This document shows positions 52,633 to 63,418 of a DNA stretch of 64,000 nt, one piece after another. The notes beneath the pieces are model-generated. The model was not told the origin of the DNA, searched no databases, and worked only from the letters and a program-made list of their open reading frames with translations. Each line of letters opens with the position of its first letter. The stretch's first letter is position 1. Made by a program: the position numbers and the translations under genes. The stretch spans positions 23,553,210 through 23,617,209 of the forward strand of contig CM033110.1 in assembly GCA_019321725.1 (NCBI GenBank), in the 5' to 3' direction. The stretch comes from Paulownia fortunei. Taxonomy: Eukaryota > Streptophyta > Magnoliopsida > Lamiales > Paulowniaceae.

Positions 52633-53267
52633 TTTTTAATCCACAAACCAATTACCAAAAACGAATAATCCTTTGGAATATAAGACTTTTTACCTAATAT
52701 TCACTATGGAATATTGCGAGAGAAGCAATTTTAGATGCCAGAGCAATCTTAGAAATACCCTCAACAGTTAAAAAAAAAAAAAAAACACACTTATTTAAGT
52801 TCAAGATTTAACCATAGACAGAGACGGCGACCAATTGCTGCTCTCCCAGTATCCATCACCAACCTAAGCATTATTGAAATAATAAATTGGAATTTATGTC
52901 CGAAACAATTTATTGAAATAATAAATCGGAGTGGACCTTCTATTTTTCATCTTAGGATTAAAATAATTTACTCAACAGCTATTGTCATTCTAGATTATCT
53001 ACATAACCAAAAATCTTGACTATACCAAACCCCTTTTTCAGTTTTAACGTATACTACCACACAAAAGCGTAAAAGTTCATGTAGGGCCTTGAAAAGCTCA
53101 ATGTTGGGAGTTTCAAATCAAAAGAAAATAAAATCTTGAGTTTATCAATCTCCAGGTCAGTTTTTCTTTTATACTATTATCCTTATTTTTTGAAACATTT
53201 AAAGGGAAAGAGAGTTCAAATCAATTCCTAATTTCTATTTCATTTTTTACTTCCTCTAAATGATCAC

Positions 53268-53445
53268 AATGATCACTTGGTGTTTTATCGTTCATATTTA
53301 ACTTAGTATCAGACAAATCTGTGTTCACTTTCGATGGTCTTGGGGGTAGTAATTGCCTAATTGACAGATTATTTTCACAATTTTCTTCCACCACTTAATC
53401 AGAATCAGTATTATCAAGAACAATAGATTTTTAAAGATACGCTTC
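53268..53445 (-). pseudogene. Duplicated fragment of the UVH3 last exon
   Basis: The minus-strand translation contains VVEENCENNLSI, PPRPS, TDLSDTKLNMNDKTPSD, aligning in order with [34 protein letters not shown] in the UVH3 last exon (about 60985-61150). An in-frame TAA precedes VVEEN, and flanking UVH3 sequence is missing. It is a dead copy carried with the WAT1 segmental duplication; its upstream end marks the breakpoint. Confidence 0.85.
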
Positions 53446-53898
53446 TCTTGTCTAATTTGTTAGTTGTATTAAGATGGCTTACCTCCGTTGTTTGCTATTC
53501 TTTCATATTTACATATGATTGTTTAGTTATACTTTCCTAAAATATTACATCTTTGACAGACAAATATTAAAGAAAATCGTGTGAACAGAAAAATAAATTT
53601 ATTATTCGTAACAAATCTTGATGCTTTGCTTCACTAGATAGCCCATCTAAAAACTTGGGCCTACTTCATAGCCTGGTTATCTCAGCATTCTTTGGGCCTT
53701 TAATAGACCGAATTAAGCAGCCCATTAATCACTGGGCCATATGAAATTGGGTATCTAGGTGAGCTCAATATAATTGCCTTTATTACATTATGGGCAACTT
53801 GTAGTGTGCCAGTATTTAAGAAACAATTAAATGAAGAGCATATACAAATATTCTGCTGTCCATATGCACCTGCATTTTCAATGGTTGAGATGCTAGAG
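53446..53898. other. Junction and 3' flank of WAT1 copy 6
   Basis: From about 53490 the sequence matches 48020 onward downstream of copy 5 (for example CATATGATTGTTTAGTTA, then ATTCGTAACAAATCTTGATG). The switch from UVH3-like to WAT1 3'-flank sequence near 53445-53490 is the head-to-tail duplication junction. Confidence 0.7.
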
Positions 53899-56800
53899 TC
53901 AATGTTTTAGGAGAGGGACAATCACGTCGCTGGTAGATGACTCCACATCGTTATCATCAGATGTGTCACTAATCTCTTCTTTCGTTTTCCCCCACATCAC
54001 GGTGTAAAAACCCACTGTAATAACTATGGATCCAATCACACTGTAAAATAAGAAATTATTTGTAATATATTGTCCCATTGGAAACTGTTTTAAGTTGCTC
54101 ACGAATCAAACCAACAGCAGGGAAATCAAATATACAGTAGTTGTAATAAAATTACCTCCCAAGATAGAGATCATCACCTAGGAAAAGGACACCCGAGATG
54201 GCTGCAATGGCAATTGACAATGGCTTAAACAATGCTACATAAACAGGCCCTTTCACGTGTAAGCCCCATGTGTGAATCATGATAGCAAATCCCGTTCCAA
54301 TTATTCCCTAATTTTAAGTCCAAAACAAATTTGGGGTATCATAGCCAATCAAGTGTATACCAACAAGAAATACGTATTCATGATTTTGTGTTGGATAAAG
54401 AATCTCCCTTACCGAGTATAGGATTGACAACAACCGAACATCAGCAGGCAATTTCCATGAACTCAAATTTGGTTCTGAGGCAACACCCACTGGTACAGAT
54501 AAAACGAAAGCGAAAAAACTGTAGAAAAATACTAATATAAACTCTGCCGGATACTCCTTCACAAATGCACACTGCAAAAATGATATTGATTCAAAAATCC
54601 TTATTCAAACTTGCACCAACTCTTTCTTCCATGTTTTCCAACCTCATTAATTTCTTAAATTTGATGGTTGAAGGACAATGTCATTGATTATTCTGTAAAA
54701 CCTTCACCAGGTGAATTTAGAGTCCCAATATTAAGACGTCTTAAAGATGAAAATTCAGCACTAGTTGTATGGACATGTTACCTGGAAAATGTACCAAATG
54801 GAGGATACGACATAGCAACCTGCAAGTAATGCACCACCTAGGATCCAATTGGATCGAGCACCAGACATTGTATGTAAAATGATCGAAGTATTAGGTAATC
54901 TCAAATTCTCATCACGCCCAGTTATGAGCAACGGGCCATTGTAGAGCACCACGACTAGAGCACCAGCTATTGACACCAAAGCGCCAATGATTTTGGCCTG
55001 GCTACTTAAACTTCTGAGCTTTAGCTTTTCCATCCTAAAATATTTGAGGAAAAGGATGACAAAATATAGAATTGAGAATTATGGAACAGAAACCTCTTAT
55101 CAAATTTCAGATTTTCAAAACAAAAAAATACTTCCATATTGTTGTCTTTTCAAATTGTAGTTTCAATAGTAGCTGCAAGGAGGGAACTCGCACTATCAAA
55201 TACAGTATAGCTGGTAGTAATATATTGCCTGATTTAGTCTTGAGAGAGTTCTTGGGCTGAAAGAAGTTGATCAAATCCTAGTCTGAAAGGGCTAAAAGCC
55301 ATCAGAGTTTGGTTCATTTGCATGGACCAAGATTGGAGCACACCAGATCTAATAAATGGTCGAATGCTGTTGACAAGGAACCTTTTTCCTTTAGCATGCA
55401 ATTATCTGCATTAAAAATGTGTGTACCTGGAACTAGGGCGTTTTTATTTTTTCATTTTTAATTATGTCACAACAATAACTTAAATTTAGTATGTTCAATA
55501 TCAACGTTTTCTATTTTGAAGTAAAGATATCGATACCGAAGTAGTAATAATAACTGGAAAAAAACTTTTTAACTTTGGTGCACAAATATTGACATTATAA
55601 ACCGGAATTTGTCTTCTGATATTTGTGGGGTAAATAGCAATTTATTCCCCTATGTTTTCAAAAAGGTGCAAATTAGCCAGTACTTTGAAAAGGCATATAA
55701 CCCTTTGTGTTTTAAAAAGAAAAGCAAATAACACGAAACTCAACTTTTATCATTTATTCAACTACAATAACCAACTTACCCTCACAAAAGTAAGATGGAC
55801 ATTTATATTTTGTTTATTAACATATGTTGCTTTTTTGTAACTATTGGGATGATATCATTAAATATATATTTATTAACAATGTTAATATTATGTAGAAAGA
55901 TGTGAAAATCTATTTTGTTTATTAACATTCTTATTATTTTATTCTAGATAATTTGAATAATTACATAAAAATTATAATGTTGTAAAACTTCAAAATTTCA
56001 TCATATGACATAATCAATAAAAACAAGTCAAGTAAACTATCAAATATCTATTATACTGCATAAACATATTAAACTATGATATGCTAATATATTTCAATTT
56101 TACTTTAAATATAAAAAAATAAAATTTTATCCATAACATACATGTTATAAATAAATATGTATTGATATTGTTTATTTAATAATCATTATTGTAAATGAAT
56201 ATGAATCATGAAAAATAAAGTAAAAAATTCATTACCATGTATTTAAGGGTAAGATGATCATTTCCCATTTCAATAAATAATAAAAGTTTAGTATTATTTG
56301 TCATTTTTTTTAAAACACAAAGGGATTATTGCCTTTTTTTCAAAACACATGGGTAAAATGCCATTGTACTTGATATTTGTGTTGCAAATTCTTCTTGGAT
56401 AGATACATACAAGGATGAGCCTTGATGAAATAAATAGTCAAGGCTCATCCAATTTTTAACTTGCCATATTTGGGCTGGCCCAGCAAGTGGAGAGGATGAG
56501 AGGTGATAACGCATCCAACGTTGGAGGTGGGATGCAACAATCCAAGTGAGGCCACAATTTATTTTTTCTGCATTAAATGTCTTTGTTGTCCTTGCTCTTT
56601 TGTAGTTTGGGAATCTTTAATATATTTTTTGGTGGGGCATTTTGGGCTAAAAAAAAAATAACACAAATTTTATTCATCCAATTAATTTTTGGTATTGTTT
56701 ACTTACTTAGTTGACATGAAAAATGACAAATGAAAAATATGATAAAATATGAAATTGAGATTAAATATTACAAAAATATAATATATATTTCATATGATTG

Positions 56801-58122
56801 AATAATGTGATCAAAATCTTGTTATCTAAAATACTCTTTGTCATTATTTTCTCATTTCATTTTTTTTGTTCTTTTTCCTTTCTCTTTACATTCCTTTTTT
56901 TTTTTTTTTTTGTCATATTTTTCCTTATTTCTCCAATTTTCATCACATTAAGAGTTATATTTATCGTGGCCTCGACTTTAATACTAGGCTCTCATCTAAT
57001 TAAATAAATATAAATTTAGATTAAATATTTTAGTATATCCAACATAAATCTATGAAGCAGACCATCTCTTTGAATTGGACCAAAACTTTCATATACAGAA
57101 ATAGAAAGGATCTAATTTGAGCAAGTATGCATTCCTTACTTTATCATTCATGGTAAACATCATGTACTCATCACATATTTGATTGATCTATTATCACCCC
57201 ATCCATATAAAAATCGTTGTCTTAAAATTAGAAGATCTTCACACGCAATTACTATTGGTGGAGTAGTTTATCTAGACAATTCCCACGCTCAATTAATAGC
57301 GATCGTCCATCCACATTTCGTAATTTAGTTAAAAGAGATTAAAGATAACAAAAAGAATGGAGCACCTGAAGAGAACGGCAAGGAAAAAGGTAGAAGCAGG
57401 AGAGAGATTGCTCATGGCTGAACTCATAGTTGGACTGCTGTATGCTACGCCTAAATACCCAAGGTATTGCCCTGTAAACCTGCAACACCACCACCACCAA
57501 TTCAACAAAATTTCACATATGAAACAGTATTATACAGAACAAATAAACTACTTAATTAATTGGAAACCAAGAGAATTACCATACCCAAGAAACCCAAGGA
57601 AGAAAAATTTGGCAAGCAGGACAATACTTAAAGGAGGAAGCCGTGTTTTTCTGCACAACAAAAACAGATTTAAGGGAAAATGAACATATTGACTTGATTA
57701 TGTTAACTTATGCTTAAAATTCACCGAATGAATCAATTTCTCGGCCGTTCCACTGTTCCACTTTTTTATCAACTATATTTGTATCGATCTTGCAACAAAG
57801 GAACAGGAACTACTGTTCATGATCCATTGTCGTTCCAGCATACTTTGAATTCTTTATGACAATATGATGTTTGATTTTATGTTTCAATGCATGCCTAATA
57901 TGTGGTAAAAATATAGAAGGATGGGGGACCTGTGGAAAAGGCAGGCAAGAGGGAGGAGAACAAGGGCAGAAATTGCATAAGAATAAACCATGAAAACGTG
58001 ATAGCTTAAACCCTTTAAAACGGCGGCTTTGTAGAGGGTGTTCAGCCCTACGTTGGTGCACTCCACCGTGAGCATCGCCGCCACTGGAAGCACTTCCTGG
58101 TAACAATACCTCCCCCTTGACA

Positions 58123-58123
<1 letters not shown>
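53899..58123 (-). CDS. WAT1-related (UMAMIT/EamA) transporter, copy 6
   Basis: Exons: 57930-58123, 57585-57650, 57366-57479, 54782-55034, 54413-54571, 54156-54307, 53899-54040; total 1080 nt, 359 aa, all GT-AG and in phase. Start [17 protein letters not shown]: the usual RE before VLPF is QE here and Phe is Val. Exon 4 [20 protein letters not shown], exon 5 [18 protein letters not shown], exon 6 [20 protein letters not shown], tail ending VIVPLLKH. Near twin of copy 5. Intron 3 is about 2.3 kb, against 0.86 kb in copy 5, because of inserted DNA including a 743-bp element. Membrane transporter of unknown substrate, likely functional. Confidence 0.94.
55617..56381. mobile_element. MULE-like non-autonomous element with TSD in intron 3 of copy 6
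   Basis: Direct repeats TGATATTTGTG at 55617-55627 and 56371-56381 flank a 743-bp element (55628-56370). Its ends are long imperfect inverted repeats: left starts GGGTAAATAGCAATTTATTC and continues with CCTTTGTGTTTTAAAAA; the right end read on the minus strand starts AGTACAATGGCATTTTACCC and continues CCCTTTGTGTTTTAAAAA. A target duplication of 9-11 bp with long arms fits Mutator-like elements. No transposase frame is visible. Confidence 0.75.
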
Positions 58124-58153
<30 letters not shown>

Positions 58154-58934
58154 AACACACTAAAAAAGTAAGCACGATCTTCTTGGGTGTTTAAGAAGGT
58201 GTCAGCCAATTTGTACTATAGATATTTTACTAGTGGAAGAAAAGCCAAGGGGTTTCTGTCCCTTTGCTCTCTGGCTTTGAAATTTAATTTTCAAAGAAAA
58301 TGATCGAAACCTTTGATTTTCATCACACGTTCCATCTAAATATCTTGGCATAAAGCACATCAAACACGCAATCCTCTCAATTATAGCATTTGGCCCATTT
58401 CTAATAAATAATTTCCTTTTGAGGAAGAAAACGAAAAAAGAAAAAAAGATAATGACACACTGGCAAGCATTGTGACCACTTACCAGAGGCAGGTGAGTTT
58501 TCGTGGTTTTTCTTGTTTTTTTTTTTCCTCTCATTTTATGGTTGGAGTAGAGTCCTTTTCTTCAATGGATATAAATGTCCTGGAGCAATAGCTCTGTTTG
58601 GCTAGCTTCTATGAACCAAGAAAATCTCTAGAAAAAGAACCAGAATCATAGTGGACCTTCTATTTTTCATCTCATCTTAAGCAGAGCATTAAAATAATTC
58701 ATTCAACCACTAGGTATTGCCACTGTAGATTGTCTTCGTAACCAAAAATCTTGAGTTTTTCAGACCCCCCTTTCAGTTTTAACGTATACCTACTACCAAA
58801 CAAAAACATAAAAGTGTTCACATGGGGCCTCAACTAATTCCGAGGAAAGACCACATGTGAATCAAACGAAAGATAGAAATAAAATAGCATAAGAATAAGT
58901 GGAAGGTGAAGCAACAGAATAAAGGAAGAAGCAC
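58124..58934. other. 5' leader and flank of WAT1 copy 6
   Basis: The leader has TC and CA dinucleotide runs (58124-58160) next to the start codon. The rest matches the flank of copy 5 (from about 51240 and 52925). No gene is supported. Confidence 0.55.
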
Positions 58935-59189
58935 CAGAAGATAATGACAAGAAAAAAAGTAGTAGGGGAATCTCATGGCTGAACCCATGGTTGGATTCCT
59001 GTATGCGATGCCTTTACACCCAAAATAATGTGCTATAAATCTGCGCCACCTCATAATTAACGAAAACCCACTTATTATATTATACAGAAGAAATAAATTA
59101 CTCAAATCAAGAAAGTTTGGATTACCCCAGTGCCCCAGAGGGCGAAAATAAATAATTGCCAAGCAGAAGAATGTGGAAGCGCTGTTTTT
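58935..59189 (-). pseudogene. WAT1 exon 2-3 remnant
   Basis: Exon 2-like block at 59126-59189 (64 nt, normally 66) and exon 3-like block at 58935-59040 (about 106 nt, normally 114), with an intron of normal size between them. Exon 3 still reads GCKGIAYRNPTMGSAM before an 8-base loss; exon 2 starts KTALP and then shifts frame. No exon 1 lies upstream and no exons 4-7 downstream, so the remnant is dead. It lies about 0.8 kb 5' of copy 6; the matching part of the copy 5 flank has lost it. Confidence 0.8.
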
Positions 59190-60891
59190 CTGCAAATTAA
59201 CCATAAGAAAATACTAAAAGAAAAGGAACTGTTTTTTTTTTTGTCAAAAATCAAGAATACTGATTGAATGATAAAGCACTAGTGTTTTTTCGTTTACATA
59301 AGTGAAACACTAATTTGTTTGCGACACGTGTCATGAAAATAGTAAATTTGGACTCACTTTACGGTTTTGCAATTTGCAAATTAAAAGAAAAAAAATTACT
59401 GCTGAAGTTCCAAATTCAATTGGCAAAAGTCTGAGACTCCAAACTTGGAATCCATAGCAAATGAAAAGAAATCCCTTATATTATTTTATCCTTATTTTTT
59501 AAAACATTTAAAGGGAAAGAGTTCCAAATTTCTATATTTTTTAATTTCTTTAGATGATTGATTATTTTATTCCAACCACTCCACCACATCAAAAATTAAT
59601 TGAAAACCATTGATTCTTATTTACTGGTTACATCTAATTAACTTATTTATTTAAATCCAAACACAAAATTAGAAAACCAAATCTCTTTCCAATTCCAAAT
59701 TTATATCCAAATTCCATTCCTAAACCATGCCAAAAAATAGTATAAATTCCATCTCGCTCTCTTTCATCCATTACTGTTTTGGACCCACCCACAACTAACG
59801 AGAGGAGAACTAAATTAGATAAGCAAATAGAGAAAGTGAAATAAAAGAATTGACTAATCTGTCCTTCCTGGGATATTTCTTTCCTAGTTTGGTTGCAAAA
59901 TGTGATTCATTTATGCCAGAAGGAAAGAGGAAAATAGCCTGTACATTGAAAATTCCTCTCAATCAATTTCCTCCACAATCTAAATGGTTCAGAAAACAAA
60001 CTCATGATAATGATTGATGCTGGACAACACTATTGCACATTTTATAAGTGGCAAAAAATACTTTTTCTATTTTATTTTATTATATAATACGAGAATTTCA
60101 ATTGAGAACAAACGGATTGGAATCTCCATCCCGCCGAAAATGACTAAAATGAAATATCTAAAGGCATTTGCAATGGCCCAAGCAATGCAATTATCAATCA
60201 CAATTCTGTAGAAATGGTCCAACCTTTGATATAACAGGCAGCAACAATATCAACGCAGGGAATGCCCTTCTTCAGTCAGCACACAGCATCAGTTTATTGA
60301 GGGTAAAACAACATATAAAATGACAAGAAGGCATCAAAATACACTACTTAAAGAATATATATTCTAGTGCATTTAGGCTTCAAGTAAGACAACCCTCAGT
60401 TTAAGAGTTTTTTTTGTAGTAATGGAAAAGAGAACTCAACCCTCAAGAGGTTCTCATCAAAACTGCAATTTTTGCAAGGCAAACAGGGAGCACAATTGAC
60501 AAATTTTATCGACGCCGTTATTCTAACTAGAAAAATATGATCTTATAGATGCTACACCTAATTTACATATACTTGATATATATCCATCAAACAAGTGTTC
60601 TATTTTTTACAAAATGGGACACTTGATTTTCATCCTTACACTAAATGTACCATACGCCTGGTGTAGCATGGATATTACCAAAGAACATAGAAGTGTAGTT
60701 TAGGATAAAAAGAAAACTGAATACGCACAGCAAATGCATTCAAGGATATTTAACATCCTCCAAATAAAGGCCCTTTGAAGAATATATTCACTGATCCACA
60801 ATAAGAGCTCGAAGCCTGAAAGCAAGATGAAGACGAATTTGTAAGCTCCCCATATGCCAACTTCTCTAAAAATTAGAGAGAGTACCGTCTT
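59190..60891. other. Spacer and 3' UTR region of UVH3
   Basis: No coding frame of note. The last 500-600 bases before 60892 probably include the UVH3 3' UTR. The part up to about 59560 still matches the copy 5 flank; 59575-60985 has no counterpart in the left duplicate. Confidence 0.5.
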
Positions 60892-63418
60892 TTAATTTTT
60901 TCTCTTTTTCCTTCTCAAATTAGGCATTGCACGAAGAGATTTTGTATAGCAATTCCTGGAATCATTCTCAGTATCATCCAGCAAAGAATAATCACTTGGT
61001 GTTTGATCGTTCATATTTAGCTCAGTATCAGCCAAGTCTGTCTTCCCACTCGATGGTCTTGGGGTAATAATTGGCAGATTACTTTCAGGATTTTCTTCCA
61101 GCACAGATTCAGCAACATTAAGAACATTAGATTTCTCAGAGATCGTTTCTGTTGTAGGGCTTGATGCGTGCGCATTAAGCTCCATCTCTTCATCTTCATC
61201 CCCACAAAATCCACCCCCAAACTGAAGATAATCCTTGTCGAAAGGATCATCCATTTCACTATCATCAATTGGATTGGTGCTCATCTTATCCATCCTGTAT
61301 GTTTGTTCAGCCTCTTCCACAAAAAGTTTACCTCCCATCCCAACATCACTCCCTTCATTGAGTTCATTACCATCGCTCTCATTAATGGAACCAACTGCTT
61401 GATCCACAAATGAATCCTTGGCGGTTAAACCTTCCTTGTGGCAATTTTCACTCTCCTTGTCACAGTCAAATTCATCAGAAACATTGTAATTCACAATCTT
61501 CCTAAGCCGTCCTGACTGGAATTTACATAAGAAAAATATTAATACAATACAAAAATAGATGAAGAAGATCCAAAAGAACAACCACAAAAATTAATAACAA
61601 ACAAACACACACTCACCAACAAAAAGAAAATAAAAAGAGAAGGAAAGCCAACTGCAGAGCAATTTCAAAACAACTTTTAGACAGACCATGACTGGAGAAT
61701 TGTCTTCCTCTTCTTTCTTTTGTCCAGACTTTTATTTGAATATATTTATTTTGGTGCATGTGCATGTCGGGGGGTGGGAAAGAGGGGAAGCAGGCGTCAG
61801 GATGATGTAGACACTAACACAGATCATCTGTACCCTCATAGGGGCAATAACAGTGAAATTTTGATAACCACCGAGGAAACCCAAGATCAGCGGCCAGCTA
61901 AGTAGATGGAACTTAAAAATGGCAGAACTTCAGTTCAGATACCAATTATAATAGCACACTCAAGTTTTCATATGCTTCACATCCACCTCCACCTTGTGTG
62001 CACCAGAAAAATACATTAAAGTTAAATATATCAGATATATGTGACGACCAGCAGACAAACTTACCCTTCGTACTTGACGAGATTCTTCTGATCTGTTGAA
62101 TTGCATTTCTTCGTCACTTCCGCTACAGCTGCCATCATCATAGCTGGTTTCAGTATCTGCACATAAAGAATTCGCATTCTTCCTCCCTCGCCTACTTGGT
62201 TGCCCTCTGCCTCGTCCTTTGTGTCTTCCTCTTACATGTGATTCTTTCTTGGTGATATGATGCCTATCTACACTAGTAGATTGTTCTAAATTTCTCTCTG
62301 AAATTTTTTCTTTAGTCTGTCCTCTTTTTAACTGCTTAACAGTTGGTTTCTCCATGGTGTTATTAGTAGTTGCCGCCCCATCTAGTCCTGTTGAACCTAG
62401 TCCCAAGTGGTTGGCTTCATCTTCACAGGGCTTCACTTTTCTTTTTTTCCCACTCCCAGACTGTTGTGGTGTTGTCTCATCCATCAACTCGGAAGATTTA
62501 TACCCTGTTATTCCTTTGACAGCCTTTTTTATTCTCTTACTTCGAATTTTCGCAAATCTTTCATTGAATGTGTAAAATGCTTCCAATCTCAATTGTGTCT
62601 AGATCAACCAAACCAAAATATATATACAAAAAAAAAAAAAAGGATGTCAGATCAGCTCTCTTCTTCCCCAACTATGATATATATTTAAGCATTAAAAGGT
62701 ACACAAAACCAAAACAATTTTGGTGAAGAAAGACAGAAAGTGTCACCTGAGTAAATAGATAATTCAGAAGAAGAAATCTTAGAACTTGCGCCAATCTATG
62801 AGTTTTTGTCTTAAATGTGGCATGCTATGCACATCAGTTTGGTCAACCAGAAATTCTAAAGTTACTGTACTGAAATAAGTGTCTTGAGATTCTTGAAATT
62901 TTCAGAAAAGCAATAGCAATAGCACTGACCACGTGTGAATCCAGAAACGACTTTCAAAGAGGAGGTTCAAGCTAATTAATGAACAAAGCTCTGACAGTCC
63001 TTCAGCACACGAGGTTCATGATAAGACAGAAGGACAAAGGGAAAAAGATAGGGCAAAAACCAGATTTTCGATTGTTTAAGAATCCCTTCTAGTCTTAGTA
63101 CTACCTAGCAGTAACAGTAGCAAGATAAGAGGCTTATAATACATTAAGGTTCACAGGAAGCACGATCATTTCACTCCATTTTGATGCACACATCAATTCC
63201 ATTGAAGACAAAAGAACAACACAGCTAAACTAAGAATGCTACCAGATGTATCTATATATAGTTGTCACCTAGAGTGTGTGTGTGTGTGTGTGTGTTGGGA
63301 GGGAGGGCGCGAGTGAAAAGGAGAGTCATCAACCTCATGCTTGTTGTACTCCTTCAAAACTGGTAGCAGCAACTCATCTGCTTTTGATGTGCCCCAGCCA
63401 AACTTCTCCCAACACAAT
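60892..63418 (-). CDS. UVH3: UVH3/XPG structure-specific DNA-repair endonuclease, C-terminal exons (partial)
   Basis: Three final exons: 63334-63418 ([20 protein letters not shown], end of the FEN1/XPG nuclease core), 62065-62598 ([20 protein letters not shown], then basic and Ser-rich linker with repeated KR/GRGRG patches), and 60892-61515 (acidic region, then basic C-terminus LRRKKRKN). All joins are phase-consistent. XPG makes the 3' incision in nucleotide excision repair. QLRLEAFY fits the PCNA-binding box consensus at the site where human XPG carries one. The basic patches are likely nuclear localisation signals. The start and catalytic domains lie beyond 64000; 63419-64000 appears to be intron. 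No frame lesion in the visible part. Confidence 0.85.
63273..63295. repeat. (GT)n microsatellite in a UVH3 intron
   Basis: About 11 GT units in the intron between the two UVH3 exons 63334-63418 and 62065-62598. Confidence 0.9.

Larger units (their letters stand above)
51160..53267. other. 5' flank of WAT1 copy 5, part of the duplicated segment
   Basis: Contains the leader with a CA repeat (about 51180-51199), AAAAAAT repeats (about 51205-51235) and AAAAACG repeats (about 51515-51546). A MITE-like block lies at 52400-52632. From about 52925 to 53260 it matches 58650-59560 upstream of copy 6 with deletions. No gene is supported. Confidence 0.55.
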
